A program made the translations under genes and the position numbers. A stretch of DNA of 64,000 nucleotides from the NCBI GenBank assembly GCA_016712445.1, contig JADJRB010000002.1, positions 62,001 through 126,000 of the forward strand, in the 5' to 3' direction. Below are positions 8,314-17,913 of the stretch, one piece after another. Source of the DNA: Acidobacteriota bacterium (lineage in GTDB: Bacteria > Pseudomonadota > Alphaproteobacteria > Caulobacterales > Hyphomonadaceae). Within the stretch, counting starts at the first letter, position 1. Every line of letters begins with the position of its first letter. The notes under the pieces are model-generated. The model had not been told where the DNA came from, searched no databases, and saw only the letters and a program-made list of their open reading frames with translations.

Positions 8314-9033
8314 ATGAGAATCGCAGCCCTGTTTACCTCACTGCTTTTGACTGCCTGCGCGAACGCGCCTGCGCTGCCACCAGCCGATACGGCAGAGACC
8401 ATCCAGCTCAGCCCCGGCGTCGCCTGGGTCGTTGCCGCCGAGGGGTGGGCAACTGAGGCGGAAGAGGTTTACGCAGACGCGGCAAGCTATGTGCAGGACC
8501 TGGCTTCCAGCCGGCCAGCCAAGAGCTGGGCCGTTGTGCTCGACATCGACGAGACGGTTCTGAACAATGTTGAGTACCAGGTTTCGCGAGAGCGGATCGC
8601 CGCCGGCTTTTCTGCCGAAAGCTGGCACGCCTGGACTCAGGAAGCGCGCGCCACTTTGGTTCCGGGCGCGGCAGGGTTCATTGAGGCCGTGAATGCGGCC
8701 GGCGGGCATGTGGCGCTGGTGACGAACAGGTCGGACACCGAGCAGTTGGCCACGGAAATCAATCTCGCGTCGGTCGGCCTCCTGCGCGGCGAGGATTTCC
8801 GGGTTCTGCTCACCCGCGCTTACCCCACAGCCCCCGGCGAGAAGGACGGCAGGTTTGACCTCGTTCCCGCAATGCTTGCGGCGCAAGGGTTCGCGGACGT
8901 GGAGGTGGTTGCATTTGTCGGCGACAATGTTGGCGACAAACCGAAGGCTGAAGGAGATTGGAAATTCTTCTGCATCGATCAGGGAGCTATGTACGGCGCG
9001 CCTTGCGCCGCCGTTCCCGGTCCCGGCAAATAG
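8314..9033 (+). CDS. HAD-superfamily (class IIIB) acid phosphatase lipoprotein
   Basis: A 239-residue lipoprotein. The signal peptide ends in lipobox LLTAC (Cys15), and the HAD motif I is VLDIDET (Asp77, Asp79). A later VTNRSD (motif II region) and FVGDNVGDK (motif IV, acidic pair) are visible, as in the e(P4)/class B-like acid phosphatases that dephosphorylate nucleotides outside the inner membrane. The start at 8314 gives the signal peptide and has AAGGAC 7 bases upstream; an in-frame ATG at 8284 would put ten extra charged residues before it. It stands alone, 100 bases before the GST gene. Confidence 0.87.
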   Translation: MRIAALFTSLLLTACANAPALPPADTAETIQLSPGVAWVVAAEGWATEAEEVYADAASYVQDLASSRPAKSWAVVLDIDETVLNNVEYQVSRERIAAGFSAESWHAWTQEARATLVPGAAGFIEAVNAAGGHVALVTNRSDTEQLATEINLASVGLLRGEDFRVLLTRAYPTAPGEKDGRFDLVPAMLAAQGFADVEVVAFVGDNVGDKPKAEGDWKFFCIDQGAMYGAPCAAVPGPGK

Positions 9034-9133
9034 GTCGACGCGGGGTCAAGCGTCCTCTGGACTTGCGCTCGGCTGAAGCCCCCGACAGCATGCTGTCCTG
9101 AAGCGCGCCGCCGCGCCAGGGAGGAAATGCCTA

Positions 9134-9919
9134 ATGTCTGATTTGCTGCTCTATGAACACCCGCTGTCGCCCTATGCGCAGAAAGTGAAAATTGCCCTGC
9201 GCGAAAAGGGAGTTCCCTTCACTGTTCGGCTGCCCGAAGGCATCGGCACCGGCGTGACGGGCACGGGATTTTCGGCGGCGAACCCGAGGGGCGAGGTGCC
9301 GGCACTTGTGCATGGCGACACCGCCATTTTCGACAGCACCATCATTCTTGAATACATCGAAGATGTCTGGCCTGCGCAGCCGATGCTGCCCGCGACGCCG
9401 GCCATGCGCGCCAAGGTGCGCATGATCGAGGACATCATGGACACCCAATTCGAAGCGATCACCTGGGGCCTTGGCGAGCTCAACTTCTTCAAGCGCGCCG
9501 AGGGCGAACTGAAGGCGCAAATGGAAGCACGCGCAGCCGAGCAGGCCGCCGCCTTCTTCACCATGCTGGAGGCGCAGCTTGGACAGCGCGACTGGTTCAA
9601 TGGTGACGCATTTGGGTGGGGCGACCTGGGCGTCGTGCCATACCTCAACGGCGCTGCAGGCTTCGGAATCACGCCCCCTGAGGGCAGCCGCCTTGGTGCC
9701 TGGTTCGAGCGGGCGAATGCTCGCCCCAGCGTCTCGCTGACCCGTCAGGAGTCGCAGGCGTCGATCAGCGGCATGGCGCAGGTCGACCAGGCCGTTAAGG
9801 CAGGCCTCTTCAAGCGGCAGTACCGGGATCACCGGCTGGAATGGATGCTGAAGTCCGGAGGAAGGGACATCGTTCTCAACGGGATCGACAGCGGCACAAT
9901 ACGCTTCACCGGTCCATAG
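9134..9919 (+). CDS. Glutathione S-transferase family protein
   Basis: A 261-residue cytosolic GST. The N-terminal thioredoxin-fold domain (LLLYEHPLSPYAQKVKIAL, residues 4-22) contains the conserved cis-Pro region GEVPALVHGD and the glutathione-contact FDSTIILEYIED (about residues 68-79). An alpha-helical C-terminal domain follows. The SPYAQ position, where classical families have Ser or Cys, suggests a Ser-type catalytic residue. GAGGAAATG precedes the start with good spacing. About 40 residues at the C-terminus extend beyond a typical GST and look like an added tail. The substrate is unknown. Confidence 0.87.
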   Translation: MSDLLLYEHPLSPYAQKVKIALREKGVPFTVRLPEGIGTGVTGTGFSAANPRGEVPALVHGDTAIFDSTIILEYIEDVWPAQPMLPATPAMRAKVRMIEDIMDTQFEAITWGLGELNFFKRAEGELKAQMEARAAEQAAAFFTMLEAQLGQRDWFNGDAFGWGDLGVVPYLNGAAGFGITPPEGSRLGAWFERANARPSVSLTRQESQASISGMAQVDQAVKAGLFKRQYRDHRLEWMLKSGGRDIVLNGIDSGTIRFTGP

Positions 9920-10035
9920 ATCAGTCCGGCGAACGCGGGTTACGTGAGGTTCATCTGGTTGGCTGTTGAATGGGGCGACGGAAAGGAGGCTTTCAGCCGT
10001 TGAAGCCCTGAACGCAGTCTCAAGAATGAGCCCGA

Positions 10036-11397
10036 ATGTCGAACGTTTACGCCCTTAGATCGCGCTGGAAATGGATATTGGCTTCGGTCGCCGCGCTTTC
10101 CGTGGCCGCAGTCGGCTGGAACATGGTCTTCAGCGGCGAGAAGACGCCTGAGTACCAGACTGCCGAAGTCACGCGAGGCGACATCGAAGTCACGATCTCT
10201 GCAGCCGGCAAGATCGTGGCCAAGGAGTCGGTTGCCGTCGGTGCGCAAGTCTCCGGCCAATTGACCGAGTTGATGGTGGAGGCGGGCGACGAAGTGCAGA
10301 AGGGCAACCTGCTCGCCAAGATCGATGCGACGATAGCCACAACCAGCGTTGAGGCGAACCGCGCCCAATTGCGTGAGCTTCAAGCCAGCCGGAAGCAGCA
10401 ACAGGCCACGCTGGAGCTCGCAAAGTCAAATGCCGACCGCGCAACCATGCTGTTCAAGGCGGACGCCATCGCGCGGGCGGACTATGAGTCAGCGGTCGCT
10501 GAGTCAGTGGTTGCCGCGGGTCGCCTTGAGGCCATTGACGCGCAGATCTCGCGCCAGACCTCATCATTGCGCGCAGATCTCGCGACGCTCGAGTTCACCA
10601 ACATCTACGCGCCGATCTCCGGCACCGTCGTCTCGATCGAAGCGGTTGAGGGCCAGACGCTGAATGCCAACCAGACTGCACCGACCATCCTCACGCTTGC
10701 GGACCTCAGTGTCATGACGGTCGAGACTGACGTCTCGGAAGCCGACGTGTTGCGCATCGCCCCGAAACAAGCTGCCTGGTTTACCACCCTTGGCGATTCC
10801 AATCGCCGCTGGGAAACCACGATCCGCCAGGTCCTGCCGACGCCGGAAGTGCTGAACGACGTCGTCCTCTACAAGGCGCTGCTCGATGTGCAGAACCCGG
10901 AAGGGCGGCTGAAGCCGCAAATGACCGCACAGGTGTTTTTCGTGACCGGGTCGGCGAAGCAGGCCGTACTCGTTCCCGTGACCGCTCTCCAGTCTGCATC
11001 ACCGCGCCGCCAGCGGCCTGACGGCGCCGAGCGCGTGGCCAGTGGCAGCGCGGAGCGGCCCGCCCGAACCGGAGGTATCATGCAGGCCGAAGCCGCAGAA
11101 CCTCCATCCGGGGAGGGGGGAGACAGCCGCCGCGCCGCGATGCGCGCCGCGCGCGAGGCCAACCCCGATGCGGAAATGGCAACGGTGCTGGTCATGGACG
11201 CCAAGGGCCAGCCGCAACCGCGTCCTGTGCTGGTCGGCCTCAAAACCCGCACGCAGGCCGAAGTGTTGTTCGGGCTGGAGCCGGGCCAGGTAGTCGTGAC
11301 CGGCGAAGTTTCAAAAGACAAGCCGGCCTCCGAACCGCAGGCCCAGCAACGCAATCCGATGGGCGGCGGTCCGGGCGGCATGCGACGTCCCGGCTGA
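10036..11397 (+). CDS. macA: MacA-like periplasmic adaptor subunit (HlyD/RND-MFP family)
   Basis: A 453-residue inner-membrane-anchored adaptor. One N-terminal membrane segment (about residues 12-30) is followed by a lipoyl/barrel-sandwich half (GDIEVTISAAGKI, VGAQVSGQLTEL) and an alpha-hairpin coiled coil (about 105-170). A second lipoyl half (YAPISGTVVS) and a beta-barrel domain come next. It bridges MacB in the inner membrane to an outer membrane channel. A low-complexity Arg/Pro/Glu/Ala-rich insert of about 50 residues around 325-375 interrupts the membrane-proximal domain, and the tail is Gly/Met/Pro rich. It is followed 15 bases later by macB. The ribosome binding site is weak. Confidence 0.9.
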   Translation: MSNVYALRSRWKWILASVAALSVAAVGWNMVFSGEKTPEYQTAEVTRGDIEVTISAAGKIVAKESVAVGAQVSGQLTELMVEAGDEVQKGNLLAKIDATIATTSVEANRAQLRELQASRKQQQATLELAKSNADRATMLFKADAIARADYESAVAESVVAAGRLEAIDAQISRQTSSLRADLATLEFTNIYAPISGTVVSIEAVEGQTLNANQTAPTILTLADLSVMTVETDVSEADVLRIAPKQAAWFTTLGDSNRRWETTIRQVLPTPEVLNDVVLYKALLDVQNPEGRLKPQMTAQVFFVTGSAKQAVLVPVTALQSASPRRQRPDGAERVASGSAERPARTGGIMQAEAAEPPSGEGGDSRRAAMRAAREANPDAEMATVLVMDAKGQPQPRPVLVGLKTRTQAEVLFGLEPGQVVVTGEVSKDKPASEPQAQQRNPMGGGPGGMRRPG

Positions 11398-11412
11398 TCG
11401 GAGGCGCGTGCC

Positions 11413-13350
11413 ATGAACCAGCCTTTGATCGAACTGCGAGATGTTCAACGCTACTACGGCGCGGGCGACACGGAAGTGCGTGCGCTGGACGGTGTATCCC
11501 TGACCATCCAGCCAGGTGAATTTGTAGCCATTGTTGGCCAGTCGGGCTCCGGCAAGTCGACCTTGATGAACATTCTGGGCTGCCTCGATCGGCCGACAGC
11601 CGGAACATATACGATCCGTGGCCAGAATATCGCGGGCCTCGATCCGGATGAGCTTGCTGCGCTGCGACGCCAGACCTTTGGTTTCATATTCCAGCGCTAT
11701 AACCTGCTCGCCAGCGTTTCGGCGTCGGAGAATGTCGAGATACCCGCCGTCTATGCAGGGCTAAACCTAGCGGAGCGGCGCGAAAAGGCCGCCGGGCTGC
11801 TCAGCACACTCGGTCTCGGCGAGCGGATTCATCACAAGCCCGGCCAGCTTTCCGGCGGGCAGCAGCAACGCGTGGCTGTAGCGCGCGCACTCGTCAACGA
11901 CGCCGAAGTAGTGCTTGCCGACGAGCCGACCGGCGCGCTGGACTCCGGCTCGAGCAATGAGCTGCTCAACCTGCTCGAGTCGATGCACGCGAGCGGCCGC
12001 ACCATCATCCTGATCACACACGATTCAAAAGTAGCCGCGCGCGCCAGACGGGTCATCGAAATCCGCGACGGAAAGATCGTGTCCGACACAGGCGCTTCCG
12101 CGCAGGCTGTTTCCGAGGTGAAAGCCGAACCGGCGCAACGCAAGGGCCCGTCGCCCCTCGTTCAGGTCATCGAGTCAGTAAAGATGGCTTTCCGGTCGCT
12201 GCGGGCCAACCTGTTCCGCACGGCGCTGACGCTACTGGGCGTGGTGATCGGCGTCTCGGCAGTCGTGGCGATGCTCGCCATCGGTGAAGGAAGCCGTTCG
12301 GAAGTCATGGCACGATTTGAATCGATGGGACCGAACCTGCTCTTTGTGCGGCCCGGAGCGCCGGGCACGCGCATGCGCGGCGGCGCAATCGCCACGCTCA
12401 CGCTGGATGACGTCAAAGCGCTCGGCGAACTCGACAATGTCATCGCAGCAGTGCCATCCCGGACCGGAAACGCAACCCTGCGCGTCGGAGGCAAGGATTA
12501 TTCTAGCTCCATCGAAGGCGTCTCCGAGGATTGGCCGATCGCTCAGAACAGGGACATGAAGTACGGCACATTCTTCACGAAAGACGATGTGGATAGTCGC
12601 ATTGGTGTGGTCGTGCTTGGCACGACGGCCGCCGGCAACCTCTTCGACAATGTGGAGGGCGCGATCGGGCAATATGTGTTCCTGGGCGGCGCGCCATTCG
12701 AGGTCGCTGGCATCCTGGAAGAGAAGGGCGCTTCATCCTGGGGACAGGACCAGGACGACGTGGCCCTTGTGCCGATCACCACCGGCATGATGCGGATCTT
12801 TGGCCAGAGCTATCTGTCGTCGATCACGATCGCCGTCGATGACACCAAACAGATCGCTGAGACGGAAACGGCTGCGCACGATCTGCTGATGGCGCGGCAC
12901 GGGACCGAAGATTTCCAGATCCGAAATACCGCCTCCATCCTTGCATCCGTCGAAGAGACGCAGAACTCGTTTTCGATCCTTCTTGGATCAGTGGCCGCAA
13001 TCTCATTGCTGGTCGGCGGCATCGGCGTAATGAACATCATGCTCGTGAGTGTCTCCGAGCGCACCCGTGAGATCGGCGTGCGGATGGCAACCGGCGCGCG
13101 GCGGTCGGATATCATGACCCAGTTCGTGGTAGAAGCTCTGGTTGTGGGCGGCCTGGGCGGAATCGCCGGCGTGCTTATAGGCCTTGGCGTCTGTTTCATC
13201 CTTTCGCAGTCCGGAATGACTATCGCCATAACGGCGCTGCCAGCCATCCTTGCGTTCAGTTCGGCGTTGGGCACCGGCCTCGTGTTTGGCTTGCTACCCG
13301 CGCGTAAGGCGGCCCGCCTTGATCCGGTCATGGCGCTCGCTTCGGAGTAA
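11413..13350 (+). CDS. macB: MacB-type ABC transporter (ATPase fused to mechanotransmitting permease)
   Basis: A 645-residue fusion typical of MacB. The N-terminal nucleotide-binding domain has Walker A GQSGSGKST (42-50), signature LSGGQ (146-150) and Walker B VVLADE (166-171). A first transmembrane helix near 270-290, a large periplasmic domain, and three C-terminal helices (FtsX-like) with the SERTREIGVRMATGA loop follow. MacB uses ATP to drive substrates such as peptides, macrolides or lipids from the periplasm through MacA and an outer membrane channel. GGAGG lies upstream of the ATG. It sits between macA and an outer membrane factor, so the whole tripartite pump is in one operon. Confidence 0.95.
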   Translation: MNQPLIELRDVQRYYGAGDTEVRALDGVSLTIQPGEFVAIVGQSGSGKSTLMNILGCLDRPTAGTYTIRGQNIAGLDPDELAALRRQTFGFIFQRYNLLASVSASENVEIPAVYAGLNLAERREKAAGLLSTLGLGERIHHKPGQLSGGQQQRVAVARALVNDAEVVLADEPTGALDSGSSNELLNLLESMHASGRTIILITHDSKVAARARRVIEIRDGKIVSDTGASAQAVSEVKAEPAQRKGPSPLVQVIESVKMAFRSLRANLFRTALTLLGVVIGVSAVVAMLAIGEGSRSEVMARFESMGPNLLFVRPGAPGTRMRGGAIATLTLDDVKALGELDNVIAAVPSRTGNATLRVGGKDYSSSIEGVSEDWPIAQNRDMKYGTFFTKDDVDSRIGVVVLGTTAAGNLFDNVEGAIGQYVFLGGAPFEVAGILEEKGASSWGQDQDDVALVPITTGMMRIFGQSYLSSITIAVDDTKQIAETETAAHDLLMARHGTEDFQIRNTASILASVEETQNSFSILLGSVAAISLLVGGIGVMNIMLVSVSERTREIGVRMATGARRSDIMTQFVVEALVVGGLGGIAGVLIGLGVCFILSQSGMTIAITALPAILAFSSALGTGLVFGLLPARKAARLDPVMALASE

Positions 13351-13356
13351 TTTCGT

Positions 13357-14709
13357 ATGATCCGCTCACTGATCCTGACAGCATCCATTTTCACGCTTTC
13401 TGGCTGTGCGACGACCGAGCGCGCGCCCGATGCTGGCAATCGTGCGGGTCTCGTCATGCCTGACGGTTTCGATTACGCGCAGGAGATCGACGGATTGAGT
13501 GAACCGGAGCGGAAGTGGTGGGCCGCGTTCGATAGCCAGCCGCTGGGTGAATTGGTCGCGCGCGCAATGGCAGCGAACCAGACGCTCGCTCAAGGCGTTG
13601 CGAACGTGGATGCGTCGCGCGCCGCCCTCAAGGTCTCGAATGCCTCGCTGCTCCCACAGGCCAGCGCTAGCCTGTCAGCGTCGAGCGACACGCAGTCTGG
13701 CCTGGACGACATGAGTTCCTCAGGTCGGCTTTCCGCCTCATACCAGCTCGACCTCTTTGGGGCCAACGCGGCGAGCCGGCGCTCAGCGCTCGCGAACGTC
13801 GACGCTGCCGTTTTTGGCCAACGCGCACTGGAGCTTACAGTTCAGTCGGATGTTGCCACAACCTATTTCAATCTGCTTTCAAGCCGCGAACAATTGAGCG
13901 TGGCACGCGAGAACCTTCAGACAGCGGAGCGAATCTTCGAGATCGTGAAGGTACGCTATGAAGCCGGGACGATCTCGGGCTACGATGTGTCGAGCCAGTC
14001 AGCACAACTCGCAAACGCGCGAGCGCGCATCCCGCAACTCGAGGCTCAGATTGCGAGCCTGGAGACAGCGCTCGCGATACTGCTCGGACAGGTGCCCCAG
14101 GGCTATGTGGCGCCGGACCAGGACATTTTGGAGATCGACCTGCCACTGGCCGCACCTGGCCTGCCTTCCGATCTGCTGCTGCGCCGGCCTGACCTCATGC
14201 AGCTGGAAGCGGGGCTGCGGGCGTCGGACGCCAACATCGATGCGGCACGGGCGGCGTTCGTTCCAAGCATCGACCTCGGCGCCGGCTTGTCCGGACTTCT
14301 GACGGGCGGCGGAGACATCACGGGATCACTTTCTTCCACGATTGCGGCGACTATATTTTCCGGTGGCCGGCTTGAAGGCCAGCTTGAAGGAGCGCAGGCG
14401 CGCCGCGCGGGCTTGATTGCAAACTATCGGCAGGCAGTGCTCAGCGCGCTGAGGGATGTTGACGTCAGCCTGAATGGCATCAGCGCCAGTGCGGCGCGTG
14501 AGGAGCAACTGCTGATCGCGCGGCGCGCAGCGGCGGATGCGCTAGAGGCAGCCGAACTGAGATACCGGACCGGGGCAGGCGACCTGACAAGCTTGCTGAC
14601 GGCTCAGCAGACCTATGCAGACGCCTCGAACAATTTTGTGCTCGGCCGCCTGGATCGATTGACTGCGGCGATAAACCTGTATGTGGCGCTCGGAGGCGGC
14701 TACACCTAG
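13357..14709 (+). CDS. Outer membrane efflux lipoprotein (NodT/OprM type), partner of MacAB
   Basis: A 450-residue lipoprotein with lipobox LSGC (Cys17), followed by two outer membrane efflux protein repeats (about 60-250 and 270-440) rich in coiled-coil Ala/Leu/Gln. LLLRRPDLMQLEAGLRASDA is the well-known junction motif of the NodT subfamily. It forms the trimeric outer membrane duct for the MacA-MacB pump. The start lies 6 bases after the macB stop, with GGAG inside the macB end. Many MacAB systems borrow a distant TolC; here a dedicated channel is encoded in cis, although a separate TolC gene also exists at 45290-46570. Confidence 0.93.
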   Translation: MIRSLILTASIFTLSGCATTERAPDAGNRAGLVMPDGFDYAQEIDGLSEPERKWWAAFDSQPLGELVARAMAANQTLAQGVANVDASRAALKVSNASLLPQASASLSASSDTQSGLDDMSSSGRLSASYQLDLFGANAASRRSALANVDAAVFGQRALELTVQSDVATTYFNLLSSREQLSVARENLQTAERIFEIVKVRYEAGTISGYDVSSQSAQLANARARIPQLEAQIASLETALAILLGQVPQGYVAPDQDILEIDLPLAAPGLPSDLLLRRPDLMQLEAGLRASDANIDAARAAFVPSIDLGAGLSGLLTGGGDITGSLSSTIAATIFSGGRLEGQLEGAQARRAGLIANYRQAVLSALRDVDVSLNGISASAAREEQLLIARRAAADALEAAELRYRTGAGDLTSLLTAQQTYADASNNFVLGRLDRLTAAINLYVALGGGYT

Positions 14710-14844
14710 CGGGCCCGCTTGCTTGGCGCGCAAGTGTTGCCGACAAGTTTACGACTTCCGTGCAACTCGGCCAATCGTTGTCAGCCGACCCAAACCAAGA
14801 TGTGCAATGGGTGACGTCTCCTCTGATTCAGGAACGGCCTGCCA

Positions 14845-16578
14845 ATGCGCGCTCTTCAGCACCCATCCGTCCAACCCCGTGAAGCGGCGCTGCACGCACA
14901 CACCTACAATCCGGAAGCCAGTGCTTTTCACGCAGCGATCAGCGACTATTCGCCTGAACGCCTGGAAGCGATCATAGGCCACGCCGCAACCGCCTTTGGC
15001 AACGAACCTTATCTCACGACAGTGCTTCCAAACGGATTGTCTGCAACGCTGTCCTTCGCAGACGTCGCGGAGCAGTCGGCAAATCTCGCGCGATATCTGC
15101 GAGAAGATCTCGGACTACTGCCCGGCGCTGTGGTGGCGGTCCAGTCGCCGAATTGTATCAGTTACGTTGTGTGTCTGCTCGGCATCCTGCGTGCCGGGCT
15201 CGTGCTGTCGAACGTCAACCCGCTCTATACCGAGACCGAGACACGCCGCCAGCTGCGCGATTGCAAAGCACAGGCTCTTATCGGTTCGGAAGTCTTTTCG
15301 GCCACCATCGACCGCGCGGTGGTCGGAACCGGGGTCGCGCATGTCATATCGGTTTCGCTGACGGACTTCTTCCCGGCGCTGAAACGCTCCGGCTTGGATT
15401 TTGTGCTCCGTCGCATCAAGAAGCTGGAGCGGCCTTTGAACGTGGCGCATGTGACCCTGCGCCATGCACTTCAGCGCGGATCGAAACACTCTGTTCCAGT
15501 CGGTTTGTACACCGAGCAATTGAACGACAACCGCGACGCGATCTTCCAGTATTCGGGTGGCACGACCGGCACATCGAAGGGTGTGCGGTTGAGCGTGGCG
15601 GGGCTGGTGACCAATATCGACCAGTTCGTCAGCCTGTCTCCGTCATTGGCGTCGATGCGCGGACAGTCAATGCTGCTCGTCTTGCCCGTTTATCATGTCT
15701 TCGGCCTCTTCGCCTCAGTCATTGCTCTTCGGCATGGTGTGCGCCTTGTCCTCGCGCCCAGCCCGAAACCACTGTCGAACCTCAAGGCGTGCTTCGAGAA
15801 GTTTCAGCCAACCATCTTCCCGGGCGTGAACACGTTGTTCGCAAAGCTGATGGAAGAGCCTTGGTTCGTTGCCAATCCGCCGAAGCTGAACCTGACGATA
15901 TCCGGCGCAGCCGCGCTCGATCCGTCGATCGGCAAGCGCTGGCGCGAAATGACTGGATCGGAGGTCATCGAAGGTTACGGCATGACGGAAGCGACGACGC
16001 TGCTGACGGTCAATCCGGCAGATGCGCGTCATCGTCCGGGTACGGCCGGTGTGCCGCTTCCTGGTACGCAGGTCCGGATCCTGCTTGATGATGGCCGATT
16101 TGGCTTGCCGGGCGAGGTCGGCGAGATTGTTGCCAAGGGGCCTCAGTTGATGGCGGGCTACCTGCACCGTCCGGAAGAGACGGCCGCCGCGTTCAGGGAT
16201 GGCTGGATGCGTACCGGTGATATCGGCGTGCTTGATGACGAGGGCTATCTCAAGATTGTCGACCGGGCAAAAGACATGGTCTTGGTCGGTGGCTTCAACG
16301 TTTTTCCGGCAGAAGTGGATGAAGTGTTGAATGCCTGTCCCGGCGTGCTGGAAGCGGCCAGCGTTGGCATCAAGAAAGAGAATTCGGAAGAGGAACTGGT
16401 GGCGTTCGTCGTGAGGCGCGATCCCGGTCTCGACGAAGCGAGCGTCTTGCAGTTTTGCGGACAGCAACTGACTGGCTACAAACGTCCGCGCAAGGTGCAT
16501 TTCGTGGAAGAATTGCCGAAGTCGCCAATTGGCAAGATTCTTCGCCGCGAGCTGCCCTTTCTTGCGCAGCGGGTTTGA
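14845..16578 (+). CDS. Long-chain fatty acid / acyl-CoA ligase (AMP-forming)
   Basis: A 577-residue AMP-forming ligase that activates a carboxylic acid, probably a fatty acid, to an acyl-CoA. The P-loop-like YSGGTTGTSKGV lies near residue 233, and YGMTEATT near residue 377 is the adenylate-binding motif. GWMRTGDIGVLDDEGYLKIV near 450 and the C-terminal catalytic Lys in SPIGKILRREL are all present. The layout and length match FadD. The nearest ribosome binding element (AGGAA) is about 12 bases upstream, so the exact start is moderately certain. It appears monocistronic. Confidence 0.88.
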   Translation: MRALQHPSVQPREAALHAHTYNPEASAFHAAISDYSPERLEAIIGHAATAFGNEPYLTTVLPNGLSATLSFADVAEQSANLARYLREDLGLLPGAVVAVQSPNCISYVVCLLGILRAGLVLSNVNPLYTETETRRQLRDCKAQALIGSEVFSATIDRAVVGTGVAHVISVSLTDFFPALKRSGLDFVLRRIKKLERPLNVAHVTLRHALQRGSKHSVPVGLYTEQLNDNRDAIFQYSGGTTGTSKGVRLSVAGLVTNIDQFVSLSPSLASMRGQSMLLVLPVYHVFGLFASVIALRHGVRLVLAPSPKPLSNLKACFEKFQPTIFPGVNTLFAKLMEEPWFVANPPKLNLTISGAAALDPSIGKRWREMTGSEVIEGYGMTEATTLLTVNPADARHRPGTAGVPLPGTQVRILLDDGRFGLPGEVGEIVAKGPQLMAGYLHRPEETAAAFRDGWMRTGDIGVLDDEGYLKIVDRAKDMVLVGGFNVFPAEVDEVLNACPGVLEAASVGIKKENSEEELVAFVVRRDPGLDEASVLQFCGQQLTGYKRPRKVHFVEELPKSPIGKILRRELPFLAQRV

Positions 16579-16704
16579 CGGACCGTTAAGGTAGATTGAG
16601 GCCGTCGTTGGCGGTATTTTGGGTCGCCCACGCGATAACGAATGATAAAGCAGCTTCGATTATCGATTCTGGTTCAGGGGTGAGCCAGTTCGAGATCCGG
16701 GTGC

Positions 16705-17778
16705 ATGATTTATCCGCCACAAGGGTTTGAGCAGCAGAAGAGCGAAGTGCTTCAGCGCTATCGCATTCTCAATGGCGCTGAAGTGCATGTCGCCAGTCAG
16801 ATCGCTCAGACGGCGGCAATGGCGCTTGGCGTGCCGACCGTCCTGGCCGTCCTGAACGAGCGCTATCGAACCTGGTATCGCTCCGACTACGGCGTAAATC
16901 CGCGCTGCCTGAGCCAACTGCAAGAGTTTTGCACACACGCCAATCTTGCCGAGTCGGCATTCACCGTTCCCGACGCGCGCGCCGAGGCCTACTTTGCAGC
17001 CGACCCCGTTGTCACTGGCGCCCCGGGTGTCGTTTTCTTCGCCGGGGCGCCGCTGCGCGATCCGGACGGCAAGCGTTTCGGCACGCTCTGCCTGATCGAT
17101 CACGTCCCGAAGCATCTCGACGACAGTCAGTTCCAGTTGCTCAAGAGCTTTGCCAGTATCATCAGCCAGGACATCTGCGTGCGCAGCGCCGCGCGCTACG
17201 CCGTTCGCGACCTCATCGAAGCTGAGCACGACAAGAGCGATCTGTTCGATCTGGCCATGACCGATCCCCTTACAGGCGCGCTGAACCGCCGCGCGTTCTT
17301 CAGGATGGCGGAACGCGAAGTCCTGCGCGCAAGCCGGCACGGAAAGCCGCTCTCAGCGATGATGTTCGACATCGACCATTTCAAGCGCGTCAACGACGTG
17401 CACGGCCATGGCGCCGGCGACGATGTGCTGGTGCGTCTGTCGGCTTGCGTGACGCAGAACATACGGGATGAAGATCTTTTCGGCCGGCTCGGCGGGGAAG
17501 AGTTTGCGCTCATCCTTCCGGAAACCGAGCCGTTGCGGGCCATGATCCTTGCCAACAGGCTGCGTCTCGCCGTGGCCGATCTCGATCATGCCGGCAAGGA
17601 CGCGCCCTTCAAGGTGACGATCAGTGCGGGCATCAGCGAGCCGGGTTTCGCCGATCTTGATGTTGTCCCCGCGCTTGAACGCGCCGATGCCGCGCTCTAC
17701 CGCGCCAAGCAAAATGGCCGCAACCGGGTCGAACTGGCCTTGGCGCGCGGCGCCGACGACGATCGCGACGTCGCATAG
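16705..17778 (+). CDS. GAF-domain diguanylate cyclase
   Basis: A 357-residue cytoplasmic signalling enzyme with an N-terminal GAF sensor (about 20-165) and a C-terminal GGDEF domain (about 180-345). The active site is GGEEF (263-267). An inhibitory I-site RxxD (RDED, 254-257) lies exactly five residues before it, so product feedback by c-di-GMP is expected. DPLTGALNRR and FDIDHFKRVND are also conserved, indicating an active cyclase that makes c-di-GMP from two GTP. There is no transmembrane segment. The GAF ligand cannot be inferred. The ribosome binding site is weak, so the start could differ slightly. Confidence 0.92.
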   Translation: MIYPPQGFEQQKSEVLQRYRILNGAEVHVASQIAQTAAMALGVPTVLAVLNERYRTWYRSDYGVNPRCLSQLQEFCTHANLAESAFTVPDARAEAYFAADPVVTGAPGVVFFAGAPLRDPDGKRFGTLCLIDHVPKHLDDSQFQLLKSFASIISQDICVRSAARYAVRDLIEAEHDKSDLFDLAMTDPLTGALNRRAFFRMAEREVLRASRHGKPLSAMMFDIDHFKRVNDVHGHGAGDDVLVRLSACVTQNIRDEDLFGRLGGEEFALILPETEPLRAMILANRLRLAVADLDHAGKDAPFKVTISAGISEPGFADLDVVPALERADAALYRAKQNGRNRVELALARGADDDRDVA

Positions 17779-17913
17779 CGCGGCCGTCGCTGCGGGGTAT
17801 GCGGCGCGTCTGCCTTGACCCGTTCTTGCCCGATTTGACGCCTTGCAGTTTGAAGGCGCATGTTTCCGCTTCGCGCCGCCAATGCTTGAAACCGCCAACG
17901 GGAGACAAATCGA

